From assembly GCA_036881805.1 (NCBI GenBank), contig JBAJNK010000084.1, positions 1 through 16,418 of the forward strand: DNA of 16,418 bases, read 5' to 3'. The first letter of the stretch is position 1; each line of letters opens with the position of its first letter. The translations under genes and the position numbers were made by a program. This document shows positions 1-7,066 of this stretch, piece after piece. Under the pieces are notes generated by a model, which was not told the DNA's origin, made no database searches, and saw nothing but the letters and a program-made list of their open reading frames with translations. The DNA comes from JANQLC01 sp036881805 (GTDB taxonomy: Bacteria; Bacteroidota; Bacteroidia; Flavobacteriales; JANQLC01).

Positions 1-460
1 CAGAAAGCACGCTCAACCCTGGCGTGCTGCCTTGCAGACTTTGTAAGATACTGACATTGGGGATTTTTTCAATGGATTGGAGATTGAGGGTGCTGGCGGC
101 GCCGACATATTCGGAAATCGTATCCGTAGCGTACCCCGTTACGACGACCTCCGGTAAGCGCTGGGTTAGCGGCTTCATCTGGAGGTTTATTACATCGTCC
201 ATTCCCACCTTTTGCAACACCTGTGCATAGCCGATATGGCTAAACCTGAGTGTTTCCCCCTTGGAAGCGGTGATGGAAAACCGGCCATCGAGATCTGTAA
301 CGGTACCCCGTCGAGTTCCCGCCACTACTACGTTTACCTGGGGCAGGGGTTTTGAGCTTTCGCCGACCACCCTGCCGGATAGGGTCTTTTGCTGAGCGCC
401 AGCCGTTGTGCTCAGCAATACAATCGTTAGGATCAAGGGTATTGCCATATTATATTTCAT
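1..460 (-). CDS. SusC/RagA-family TonB-dependent outer membrane receptor, N-terminal part (cut by window edge)
   Basis: Reading leftward from the ATG at 460, 153 codons are open to the window edge, so the 3' end is missing. Residues 1-22 form a signal peptide ending in TAGA before QQ. Residues about 27-98 match the carboxypeptidase-regulatory-like domain that precedes SusC plugs (GRVVGES, GTVTDLDGRFSI, LRFSHIGYA). A TonB-box-like PEVVVTGYAT follows, then the start of the plug, with the SusC hallmark spacing up to SILQSLQGSTPGLSV. In this family such proteins are TonB-energised outer membrane importers, usually of glycans or peptides, paired with a downstream SusD lipoprotein; that gene would lie outside the window. 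The substrate cannot be told. The start is supported by a -7 promoter box about 26 nt upstream. An in-frame ATG at codon 5 is an alternative start. Confidence 0.9.
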   Translation of the reverse strand, partial: MKYNMAIPLILTIVLLSTTAGAQQKTLSGRVVGESSKPLPQVNVVVAGTRRGTVTDLDGRFSITASKGETLRFSHIGYAQVLQKVGMDDVINLQMKPLTQRLPEVVVTGYATDTISEYVGAASTLNLQSIEKIPNVSILQSLQGSTPGLSVLS

Positions 461-853
461 AATGGTGAGTTATTTAGTAACAAGCCAAAGGTACAACAAT
501 TATCATATGATTTACCCGTGGATTTAAATAATAATAATATATCTCGATTTTAATCACATTTATGATAAAGACACGATTCACAATTGCATTAAAAATCACA
601 TGAAACACAACCGATCACTCACATCGACTGTATAAGGGAGAGGGCACTGAGATCAATTTGGAGGGATGTGCAAAATGGCCTAACTATATTTTTGTGTATT
701 TAAGCAGGTCTTGCGTTTCTTAATTGTTGTTATAACCTATTTACGCTACAACCGTCTCCAAATCGGGATTTATCAGCTAAAATTCCCTTTCCGGGGCGTA
801 TAATCGATAGAAATTGTTTAAAATTGCATTCGTATCATTTCAAAATGCAGACC
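461..853. other. Divergent intergenic region between the SusC-like gene and kbl
   Basis: This is an AT-rich gap of about 390 bases with no credible coding frame. It contains the minus-strand promoter box at 486-493 and a short AAT-type microsatellite near 526-540. A plus-strand TATTTTTG at 687-694 fits the -7 consensus and could serve kbl. However, the nearest upstream TTTG (657-660) is 26 nt away, longer than usual, and the leader would be about 150 nt. No riboswitch, tRNA or terminator was recognised. Confidence 0.5.
486..493 (-). promoter_or_regulatory. Bacteroidota-type -7 promoter box upstream of the SusC-like gene
   Basis: On the minus strand these bases read TACCTTTG, a full match to the Bacteroidota -7 consensus TAnnTTTG. 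It ends 25 nt before the ATG at 460, which would give a leader of about 20 nt. I see no convincing TTTG-like -33 element at the usual spacing, so this is a single-box call. Confidence 0.5.
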
Positions 854-2050
854 ATGTACGGCAGGCTGAAAGACCATTTGCAGCGAGAGCTGCAAGCCAT
901 TGCGCGCCGCGGGCGCTTTAAAAGAGAGCGCGTCATTACCACGGCGCAAAAAACGCAGATCGAGACCACGGCAGGAAAGCGTGTACTCAATTTTTGCGCC
1001 AACAACTATTTGGGGCTTTCCGATGACGAGGCGGTAATTCAGGCGGCCAAGCGTACCCTGGATTCGCACGGCTTTGGTATGTCTTCCGTGCGTTTTATCT
1101 GCGGGACCCAAGATATCCACAAGGTGTTGGAGCAGCGCATTGCCGACTTTCACCGGACTGAGGATACCATGCTGTATGCGGCTTGTTTTGACGCCAACGG
1201 CGGCGTCTTTGAACCGCTCTTAACCGCTGAAGATGCCATTATCAGCGATGCGCTCAATCACGCTTCTATCATCGACGGGGTGCGTTTGTGCAAAGCCAGG
1301 CGCTACCGTTATGAGAACAATGATATGAACGACTTAGAGACTCAACTCAAGCGGGCGGATACCGATGGCGCGCGGTTTAAACTCATCGCAACTGACGGCG
1401 TTTTCTCTATGGATGGCGTACTCGCCGATTTAAATGGGATATGTGACCTGGCAGACCGCTACGATGCCTTGGTCATGGTCGATGAGTGCCATGCAGCGGG
1501 ATTTATCGGCAAGAATGGACGCGGGGCGGTGGAATATTGCGGGGTGATGGGGCGTGTGGACATCATCACTGGGACCCTGGGCAAAGCCTTGGGCGGCGCG
1601 ATGGGCGGCTATACCACTGGGCGGCGGGAAATCATTGCGATGCTGCGCCAGCGCAGCCGCCCCTATCTCTTTTCCAATTCGCTGATGCCGGCCATTGTCG
1701 GGGCCTCCATCGAAGTATTTGATAGGCTCACCGACTCCACACAGCTGCGCGATACCTTGGCGAGAAATGTGCGCTATTTTAAAGATCGAATCGCAGCAGC
1801 TGGATTCGATATTATCGAAGGGCACTCAGCTATCGTACCCATCATGCTATACGATGCGGCGCTTTCACAACGAATGGCCGACCGCCTTTTGGAACGAGGC
1901 ATTTACGTCACCGGTTTTTTCTATCCAGTCGTGCCCGAGGACAAGGCGCGGATTCGCGTACAGCTCTCCGCAGCCCACAGCCGTGAACAGCTGGATCGAG
2001 CCATTGCCGCCTTTACCCAAGTGGGTAGGGAATTGGGCGTCACAAGCTAG
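854..2050 (+). CDS. kbl: 2-amino-3-ketobutyrate coenzyme A ligase (glycine C-acetyltransferase)
   Basis: This is a PLP-dependent alpha-oxoamine synthase. The family cleaves 2-amino-3-ketobutyrate with CoA into glycine and acetyl-CoA, the second step of threonine breakdown after threonine dehydrogenase, in the cytoplasm. Hallmarks are KVLNFCANNYLGLS near the start, HGFGMSSVRFICGTQ, SDALNHASIIDGVR, the cofactor-binding region MVDECHAAGF and the Schiff-base lysine in TGTLGKALGG. The frame is open upstream from a TTG at 824, with ATGs at 845 and 854. I chose 854 because it starts with the family's MYGRL head, gives 398 residues and puts the PLP lysine at 244, both as in E. coli Kbl. The gene stands alone: no threonine dehydrogenase gene is next to it, and a long gap follows. 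Confidence 0.96.
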   Translation: MYGRLKDHLQRELQAIARRGRFKRERVITTAQKTQIETTAGKRVLNFCANNYLGLSDDEAVIQAAKRTLDSHGFGMSSVRFICGTQDIHKVLEQRIADFHRTEDTMLYAACFDANGGVFEPLLTAEDAIISDALNHASIIDGVRLCKARRYRYENNDMNDLETQLKRADTDGARFKLIATDGVFSMDGVLADLNGICDLADRYDALVMVDECHAAGFIGKNGRGAVEYCGVMGRVDIITGTLGKALGGAMGGYTTGRREIIAMLRQRSRPYLFSNSLMPAIVGASIEVFDRLTDSTQLRDTLARNVRYFKDRIAAAGFDIIEGHSAIVPIMLYDAALSQRMADRLLERGIYVTGFFYPVVPEDKARIRVQLSAAHSREQLDRAIAAFTQVGRELGVTS

Positions 2051-2692
2051 CCCTTAGCCTTTTATACGCTTTTACAAGCCTCTGCACGTGCCCTTTCGTC
2101 TGTCCGATACCCCCCAATACAGACACTTGTCTTTCATGCAGCACCCTGAGTAAATTAGCCCAAAATTCGTATTTGATCCAGATCAATTGGGGTAGGTAAA
2201 TGGCATAGAAGGCTTAAAATATTTGATGAAAACGAAAAGACCGAATGCAGGCCTTGATTTCCCCGCCTTCTAAATAGAAATAGTCGGGTTTTGTTCCACC
2301 TCCATATCACTGTCACGACTTAAATGTTTAACTATGAATCCGATGGAGAGTAAAAAAATAATTGATCTGAGAAAATCTCCATCAGTGCATTTGAGAAAGC
2401 CACCGGGTGATCCAATAACGCTATACAAACAGCGATAAAAAGAAAATCGAACTCAAAAGATGAGACTTTAAACCGTATTCTAAAGATCTACCCTGAAATA
2501 AATCCTACCTCACCTGTAATTCGTGAAGGCGAAGTGTTGAGACATGATAAAGAGACCTATAAAATAGAAGCAAAACACACCTGTGTAGCAGAAGAAAATG
2601 CTGCGGATTATGGGGTTGGTGGTAGGAGTTGCCAAACTGCACGCTAAAACGCCAATAGCATAGATTGCTGCATACATTGTTCTAAATGAAAA
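2051..2692. other. Gene-poor gap downstream of kbl
   Basis: No conserved gene was found here on either strand, only frames too short to support, apart from the decayed frame listed at 2343-2647. No clear rho-independent terminator follows kbl. A perfect 6+6 inverted repeat with a 2 nt spacer (TTGATC ca GATCAA) lies at 2173-2186; its role is unknown and it may be chance. From about 2330 to 2600 the sequence is richer in A and T than the neighbouring genes, which suggests different ancestry or decay. Confidence 0.5.
2343..2647 (+). pseudogene. AT-rich decayed or frameshifted small open frame, unidentified
   Basis: Two overlapping open stretches look like pieces of one frame. An ATG at 2343 (MESKKIIDLRKSPSV...) runs 31 codons to a stop at 2436-2438. 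A second frame, shifted and open from 2411 without an ATG, continues to a stop at 2645-2647 and includes ETLNRILKIYPEINPTSP, IREGEVLRHDKETYKIEA and CVAEENAADYG. One indel around 2420-2435 would join them into a protein of about 100 residues. Composition is protein-like, charged and Lys/Glu-rich, but I do not recognise the family. It may be a remnant of a transferred gene, or simply a chance open stretch in AT-rich DNA. Confidence 0.25.
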
Positions 2693-3155
2693 GGCATTTG
2701 ATGAAGACGAGTTGTTTTTCGGATCTCGTTTGTGTGGTGGCTTGAAAAGAGAGGGGTGTTTTTTTGATTGTGCCCTGTGTGGGCCAAGACTGGCAGGGAT
2801 TGCTCTTTTGATCCTTATCTCACGGGCTGCGGGCGCTTGTGGTGTATGCTCGGCGGGTATTTTTACATTGCCCTGAGTGGGGCATCTGACTCCCTCAGCC
2901 TTGTTTTTTTGCTTTTGCCGCTATGGGGTTGGACGGAGCTCGTTTTTTTCTGCTCCCTGTGGACGTCTGAAAACGGGTCTTATCGCTGCTGGCGTTTGTT
3001 CCTGTGGATTGGTCTTGATCCGCTGTGAGACAACCTGAATCCCAGTTCTATTTTTTTATCCTTTTGCGCGGGTCTAAAAGCGGGACTTGTTTTTTGGGTG
3101 CGCATCCGGGTGGCATTCCAGTCGTAAAAATCCCAATTGCAGTCGCTTTAGGTGG
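2693..3155 (+). repeat. Degenerate tandem repeat array (left copy), units of about 35-45 bp
   Basis: About ten imperfect units follow one another. Reading the plus strand, a unit begins like GGCTTGAAAAG, continues with a G-rich block (for example GCGGGACTTG), then a run of 5-7 T, then a C-rich block, and ends like CCCTGTGTGG. Approximate unit starts are 2693, 2739, 2783, 2826, 2881, 2928, 2963, 3008, 3030, 3071 and 3111. The clearest units are 2739-2782, 2928-2962, 2963-3007 and 3071-3110. The array fills the space between the 3' ends of kbl and htpG, stopping 12 nt before the htpG stop. Exact 10-11 nt words are shared with the array at 15926-16418. Function is unknown. It does not look like CRISPR, since no unit is conserved exactly. 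The open frame through it (2768-3028) is not credible as a gene. Confidence 0.7.
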
Positions 3156-3167
3156 TTCAACGCTTTT

Positions 3168-5033
3168 TTAAATCAGTTCAAAACTGCGCTTGATAAACTG
3201 CGTTAAGGATTCGCCTTTCAACAGGTTTTGCGATAGTCTGGCCAGGTCTAGCGCTTGGGTTATCAATTCTTTGCGCGCTTCTTCCGATTCGGTTTTCAAG
3301 ATTCGCGCTACGAAATTCGAATTGGTGTTCACGATCAGATTATAGCTTTCGGGAAGATTTTCCATGCCCAGCATCCCAGCGCCGGTTTGGTTTATCTCTT
3401 TCATGCGCCGCATAAATTCGGGAATGGTGATCACAAAGGGGTTGACATCTGAATCCAAGGCCTCTAATTGAATGGTAAAAGACTTTTCAGGGGCGTTTTC
3501 CTCGATGATCGATTTGAGTTTTTCCCGTTCTTTTTCCGAGAGTTTGCTGACGGCCGAACCCGCCTTTTTAATTAACTTGTCGATGGAATCGGCATCGACT
3601 CGCACGAAGGAAATGTCCTTGCCATCAGCCTCTAATTTTTGGATGAAATGTGCCGTTAGCGGGCTGTCGAGCAGTAATACGTCGTAACCCTTTGCCTGGG
3701 CTGATGCGATATAACTGTGTTGGGCGTGCCGATCGGTGGCGTACAGGTAGATCAGTTTGCCGGCTGTGTCGGTTTGCCCATCTCGAATTTTATCGGTGAA
3801 TTCGCCAAGGGTAAAGTACTGGCCAGCTGTATTTTGATACAGTGAAAACCGCTTGGCTTTTTCAAAGAATTTACCATCTGTCAGCATGCCGTACTCGATG
3901 ATGACCTTGATATCCGACCACTTTTTTTCCAATTCCCCGCGATTGTTTTTAAATATATCACTGAGTTTATCCGCTACTTTTCGGGTGATGTAGCCCGATA
4001 TTTTTTTAACGGCAACATCGGCTTGCAAGTAGGAGCGAGAGACGTTGAGCGGAATGTCAGGCGAGTCGATCACACCGCGCATCAAAGTCAAAAAATCAGC
4101 TGCGATCCCTTCGACGTTGTCCGTCACAAAGATCTGATTTTGATAGAGTTGAATTTTGTCTTTGACGGGTTGCAACTGGCTTTTAATCTTGGGAAAATAC
4201 AAGATACCAGTCAGTTTAAAGGGGTAATCGACATTTAAGTGAATCCAAAAAAGCGGCTTATCGAGTTGCATGGGATACAGCTCGCGATAGAATTTCACAT
4301 AATCTTCGTCTGTTAAATCCTTGGGCGATTGAGTCCAAGCCGGCTCGGGGTTGTTGACGATGTTGTCCACCTCGATTTTTTTCTCCTTTCCCCCTTCTTT
4401 TACGGTTTCTTCACGGCTGCCAAACTTGATGGGTACGGGGGCAAACTGGTTGTATTTGTTCAGCAATTCAGCTATTCTACCCCTTTGTAAAAATTCTTCG
4501 TTCTCCTCGTCGATGTGCAAGATCACTTCGGTACCCCGTTCTGTTTTGGTACCCTTCTTCAAATTGTATGCCGTCGTTCCATCACAACTCCAGTACACAG
4601 CTGGCTCATCTCGGTGAGATCGGGTTCGGATTTCCACCTTGTCCGCCACCATAAAGGCGCTGTAAAACCCCAGGCCAAAATGCCCGATCATCGCATGGGT
4701 TTGTTGGGATTTGTCTCTGTACTGTTCGACGAATTCCGCCGCTCCGGAGAATGCGACTTCATTGATGTACTTCTTCACCTCTTCAGCGGTCATGCCGATA
4801 CCTCGGTCGATGATGTGTAAGCGTTTGTTTTTCTCGTCGATTTTAACCTCGATGATGGGCTTGCCGATATCGCCTTTCAACTCGCCCATCTCAGCTAGGG
4901 CCTTGAGTTTGTTCGTCGCATCTATGGCATTGGAGACCAACTCGCGCAAAAAGATTTCATGGTCTGAATAGAGAAACTTTTTGATGATGGGGAATATGTT
5001 TTCGCTCTGTACTTTTATTTTGCCTTTGGCCAT
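3168..5033 (-). CDS. htpG: Molecular chaperone HtpG (bacterial Hsp90)
   Basis: This is an ATP-dependent cytoplasmic Hsp90 chaperone that helps fold and remodel client proteins, with DnaK in the species studied. With the start at 5033 (MAKGKIKVQSENIF) it has 621 residues, close to the E. coli length. The GHKL ATPase motifs are present: ELVSNAIDAT (residues 31-40, with the catalytic Glu and Mg-binding Asn), DRGIGM (76-81) and the lid-adjacent GHFGLGFYS (117-125). The middle domain has PLFWIHLNVDYPFKLTGILY, then the client-loading VSRSYLQ region, and the C-terminal dimerisation domain follows. The frame also opens at an ATG at 5078. I prefer 5033 because Bacteroidota HtpG proteins begin close to KGxIxVxxENIF. 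It follows the S41 gene by 138 nt on the same strand. I found no clear heat-shock operator or promoter in that gap. Downstream it runs into the repeat array. Confidence 0.97.
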   Translation of the reverse strand: MAKGKIKVQSENIFPIIKKFLYSDHEIFLRELVSNAIDATNKLKALAEMGELKGDIGKPIIEVKIDEKNKRLHIIDRGIGMTAEEVKKYINEVAFSGAAEFVEQYRDKSQQTHAMIGHFGLGFYSAFMVADKVEIRTRSHRDEPAVYWSCDGTTAYNLKKGTKTERGTEVILHIDEENEEFLQRGRIAELLNKYNQFAPVPIKFGSREETVKEGGKEKKIEVDNIVNNPEPAWTQSPKDLTDEDYVKFYRELYPMQLDKPLFWIHLNVDYPFKLTGILYFPKIKSQLQPVKDKIQLYQNQIFVTDNVEGIAADFLTLMRGVIDSPDIPLNVSRSYLQADVAVKKISGYITRKVADKLSDIFKNNRGELEKKWSDIKVIIEYGMLTDGKFFEKAKRFSLYQNTAGQYFTLGEFTDKIRDGQTDTAGKLIYLYATDRHAQHSYIASAQAKGYDVLLLDSPLTAHFIQKLEADGKDISFVRVDADSIDKLIKKAGSAVSKLSEKEREKLKSIIEENAPEKSFTIQLEALDSDVNPFVITIPEFMRRMKEINQTGAGMLGMENLPESYNLIVNTNSNFVARILKTESEEARKELITQALDLARLSQNLLKGESLTQFIKRSFELI

Positions 5034-5171
5034 GGGTACTGCTTTTCCCTCTGCTCTGTCAATTAAGGTGCCACCCATTTATCGGGTGTCAAAGTGTCAC
5101 TCGCTTTGCTGAATCGGCTGGCGTATTGTACAGCTTGAATCGTGAAACACGCTAATTTTTGGTATACCAGA

Positions 5172-6164
5172 TCAGCGCCTTAGAATTATCTTTTTGGCTT
5201 CCGCTAGGTAGAGATCTATCCCCTGCTGCCGTGCATCTATGTGTGATTCTATCCGTATATCTGGGGGTACGCCTGACTCGAAGTTGAATCCCTCGGCATC
5301 GGTGGTGTAAGAAGCCGGAAAGCGCAGCCGCCAGCCATTTACCAAGACATAATCTATCGGAATACCGGATCCCCCACCTGTCGTGTCGCCCAACATGGTG
5401 ACATTGGGTAAGGCTTTCATCAAGACGCAAAAGTAACTCGTCGCGCTATAGGATCTCCGATTGGTGAGCAATACGATGGGTTTGTCGTAGTAAAAGCGGC
5501 CCCAGGGTTTCGTGTACACTTCATACCCCTTGGTGAAATCGGTATAGCCCGGACCGTTCTTATAAAATTGTTTTAACACCAGTTGTCTTTTTTTGGCAAA
5601 GCGGTCGCCCAGTATTTTGGCGTTTTTGATAAAACCACCACCATTATCCCGCACGTCTAAGATCAAGCCCTTACTATTCTCATATTTTTGTAAGACCTCT
5701 TCGATCCCATCGACCGGTTTGTTGAAGCTGTGGATGTAAATGTAGCCGATATCGCCGGCTAACCATTTGTGCATCAATCCGCCGCTTATCTGATAGCCTC
5801 GTCCCGGGTCATTCCGATCGATCGCGCCAAAATCGAATGCCTTACCCGGATCGATAATCCATCCCCATGTGCCAAAGGGGCTGTACAGGTTGACGTGCCC
5901 ATCGTGCAATTCGGATAACAAACGGCATAGAATTTCAAATTCCGCCTTCCCAGCGTGCGCATTTTGCATTTGCGGACGGTAAATGCTGCGCAGTGCATCC
6001 CAATCGATATGCCTATACGTAAAAAAGGCGTATTTGTCGCGCATGGTCTGCCACAAGTCGTCGAATACGGCTTGTGGATCCGTCGTTTTTTCGTCTTGGA
6101 TCAGCGCTTGTTCACAGCTCCACAAAAACAGACACACGGCTATATAGAGGTATATTTTTTTCAC
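5172..6164 (-). CDS. S41-type (tricorn/CtpA-like) peptidase lipoprotein
   Basis: The protein has 330 residues. Its signal ends in a lipobox (LWSC, Cys17), so it is probably an envelope lipoprotein. The tricorn-core-like LLSELHDGHVNLYS (82-95) is followed by the S41 core: LILDVRDNGGGF (167-178), then PIVLLTNRRSYSATSYF, where Ser240 in the Ser-Ala step is the likely nucleophile, and LGDTTGGGSG (258-267). The acidic residue that usually follows the nucleophile (SAxE) is Ser243 here, so activity should be checked. No PDZ domain is obvious between the N-terminal region and the core. The start is GTG at 6164, with no ATG upstream; it lies 3 nt after the stop of the preceding exported protein, which indicates one transcript. 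The likely role is processing or degrading envelope or imported peptides; the substrate is unknown. Confidence 0.85.
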   Translation of the reverse strand: MKKIYLYIAVCLFLWSCEQALIQDEKTTDPQAVFDDLWQTMRDKYAFFTYRHIDWDALRSIYRPQMQNAHAGKAEFEILCRLLSELHDGHVNLYSPFGTWGWIIDPGKAFDFGAIDRNDPGRGYQISGGLMHKWLAGDIGYIYIHSFNKPVDGIEEVLQKYENSKGLILDVRDNGGGFIKNAKILGDRFAKKRQLVLKQFYKNGPGYTDFTKGYEVYTKPWGRFYYDKPIVLLTNRRSYSATSYFCVLMKALPNVTMLGDTTGGGSGIPIDYVLVNGWRLRFPASYTTDAEGFNFESGVPPDIRIESHIDARQQGIDLYLAEAKKIILRR

Positions 6165-6167
6165 GCT

Positions 6168-6944
6168 TTATAAATAAATTGACAATCCGATTGTACAGCG
6201 CTGAGCGGCGCTTTGTACTTTATTTTTTACGCTTAGCTGCCGATAGTTCCATTCGTAAGCTAGGAAGAACCCGTTTGCTGATCGGGGCAATTCACAGTGC
6301 AGTGCAGCCCTTGTCAGCACGCGAAAATAGTGCCCAAAAGTTTGGAGCCCTCTGTAGTAGCTATCATTAAAGTTTGGTATGCTGTATTGAGGTGTCCAAG
6401 TGTAGGCCGCGATCGGAATGCTGAGCGAGCTGTCGAATCGCCAGTTTCGGTTAAACAATCGAAACGCCCTTTGCATGGCGATGGCCGGCGCGATATCCAC
6501 AATGCCATATGTGATATTTCTGCTATTTGAAAAGCGCAACACCTCATTGTCATCCATCAGTCCCGAGATCAGCCCCCCGACAAAAAGCCGCCATCTCGGC
6601 GCTTTTCTCGACCGCAGTGATTGGAAGTAGGCCAGTTGGGCTCGAAATCCGAGGTGATCGATGCGCTTCGCCGCTGGACTAAAATAGCTGTTACGGGTGT
6701 AAAAGCCCTTTTCACAATGAAGGTCTGCAAAGTAAAAGCCGTTGCGAGCACTTTGTTGAAGTCTCGCTGAAATACCGGGCGCACTACCCTTATAGCGCAG
6801 CTTTGAGATGATTTGATCCTTGAGCGTCAACAGGGTTTCAGCGGCGCAGAGTTGAATACACGCTGGTTTATCTGATATACTTTGACAACAGCACAGTCCA
6901 CTTAACAGATTGATTGTCAAGGATGTGAGAATTTTCTTTTTCAT
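6168..6944 (-). CDS. Exported protein of unknown function, probable outer-membrane-associated beta protein
   Basis: This 258-residue protein starts with MKKKILTSLTINLL and has a hydrophobic signal followed by a Cys cluster (GLCCCQ). The lipobox fit is poor, so whether it is lipidated is uncertain. The mature part alternates aromatic and polar residues in short strands (WRLFVGGLISGLM, ITYGIVDIAPAIA, FFLAYEWNYRQLSV) and ends in IGLSIYL. This style is typical of small Bacteroidota beta-barrels or periplasmic beta proteins. I do not recognise a named family. It is the first gene of a two-gene unit with the S41 lipoprotein (3 nt gap) and is divergent from the FadL gene. The tight coupling suggests that the peptidase acts on or with it, but that is inference. 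Confidence 0.7.
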   Translation of the reverse strand: MKKKILTSLTINLLSGLCCCQSISDKPACIQLCAAETLLTLKDQIISKLRYKGSAPGISARLQQSARNGFYFADLHCEKGFYTRNSYFSPAAKRIDHLGFRAQLAYFQSLRSRKAPRWRLFVGGLISGLMDDNEVLRFSNSRNITYGIVDIAPAIAMQRAFRLFNRNWRFDSSLSIPIAAYTWTPQYSIPNFNDSYYRGLQTFGHYFRVLTRAALHCELPRSANGFFLAYEWNYRQLSVKNKVQSAAQRCTIGLSIYL

Positions 6945-6992
6945 AACCCAATCATCACCTTAACGTAATGATAGTTTTAGCATCTGATGTTG

Positions 6993-7000
6993 TATATTTG
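6993..7000 (+). promoter_or_regulatory. Bacteroidota-type -7 promoter box upstream of the FadL gene
   Basis: TATATTTG is a full match to TAnnTTTG and lies 66 nt before the ATG at 7067. It also argues against the earlier in-frame ATG at 6968, which would lie upstream of the predicted transcript start. A TTTT at 6975-6978 is the only -33-like element and the match is weak. Confidence 0.45.
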
Positions 7001-7066
7001 TTGGCGGGTTTGCCTTTATTTAGCATGTGCGCTAAATCTTGTGCAAGTAAAGAAAATATTCATTCT

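Noticed and set aside
818..1153. Long minus-strand open frame opposite kbl, and similar frames opposite clpX, clpP and the GH3 gene
   Set aside because: These are shadows of strongly conserved plus- or minus-strand genes and contain no recognisable domain.
2768..3028. An 86-codon plus-strand open frame
   Set aside because: It lies wholly in the degenerate repeat array, is rich in Trp, Leu and Cys from T- and G-rich units, and has no recognisable domain; the repeats explain it.
2693..3155. CRISPR array
   Set aside because: Unit heads and tails are degenerate, unit length varies from about 22 to 55 bp, there are no identical repeats with unique spacers, and no cas gene is in the window.
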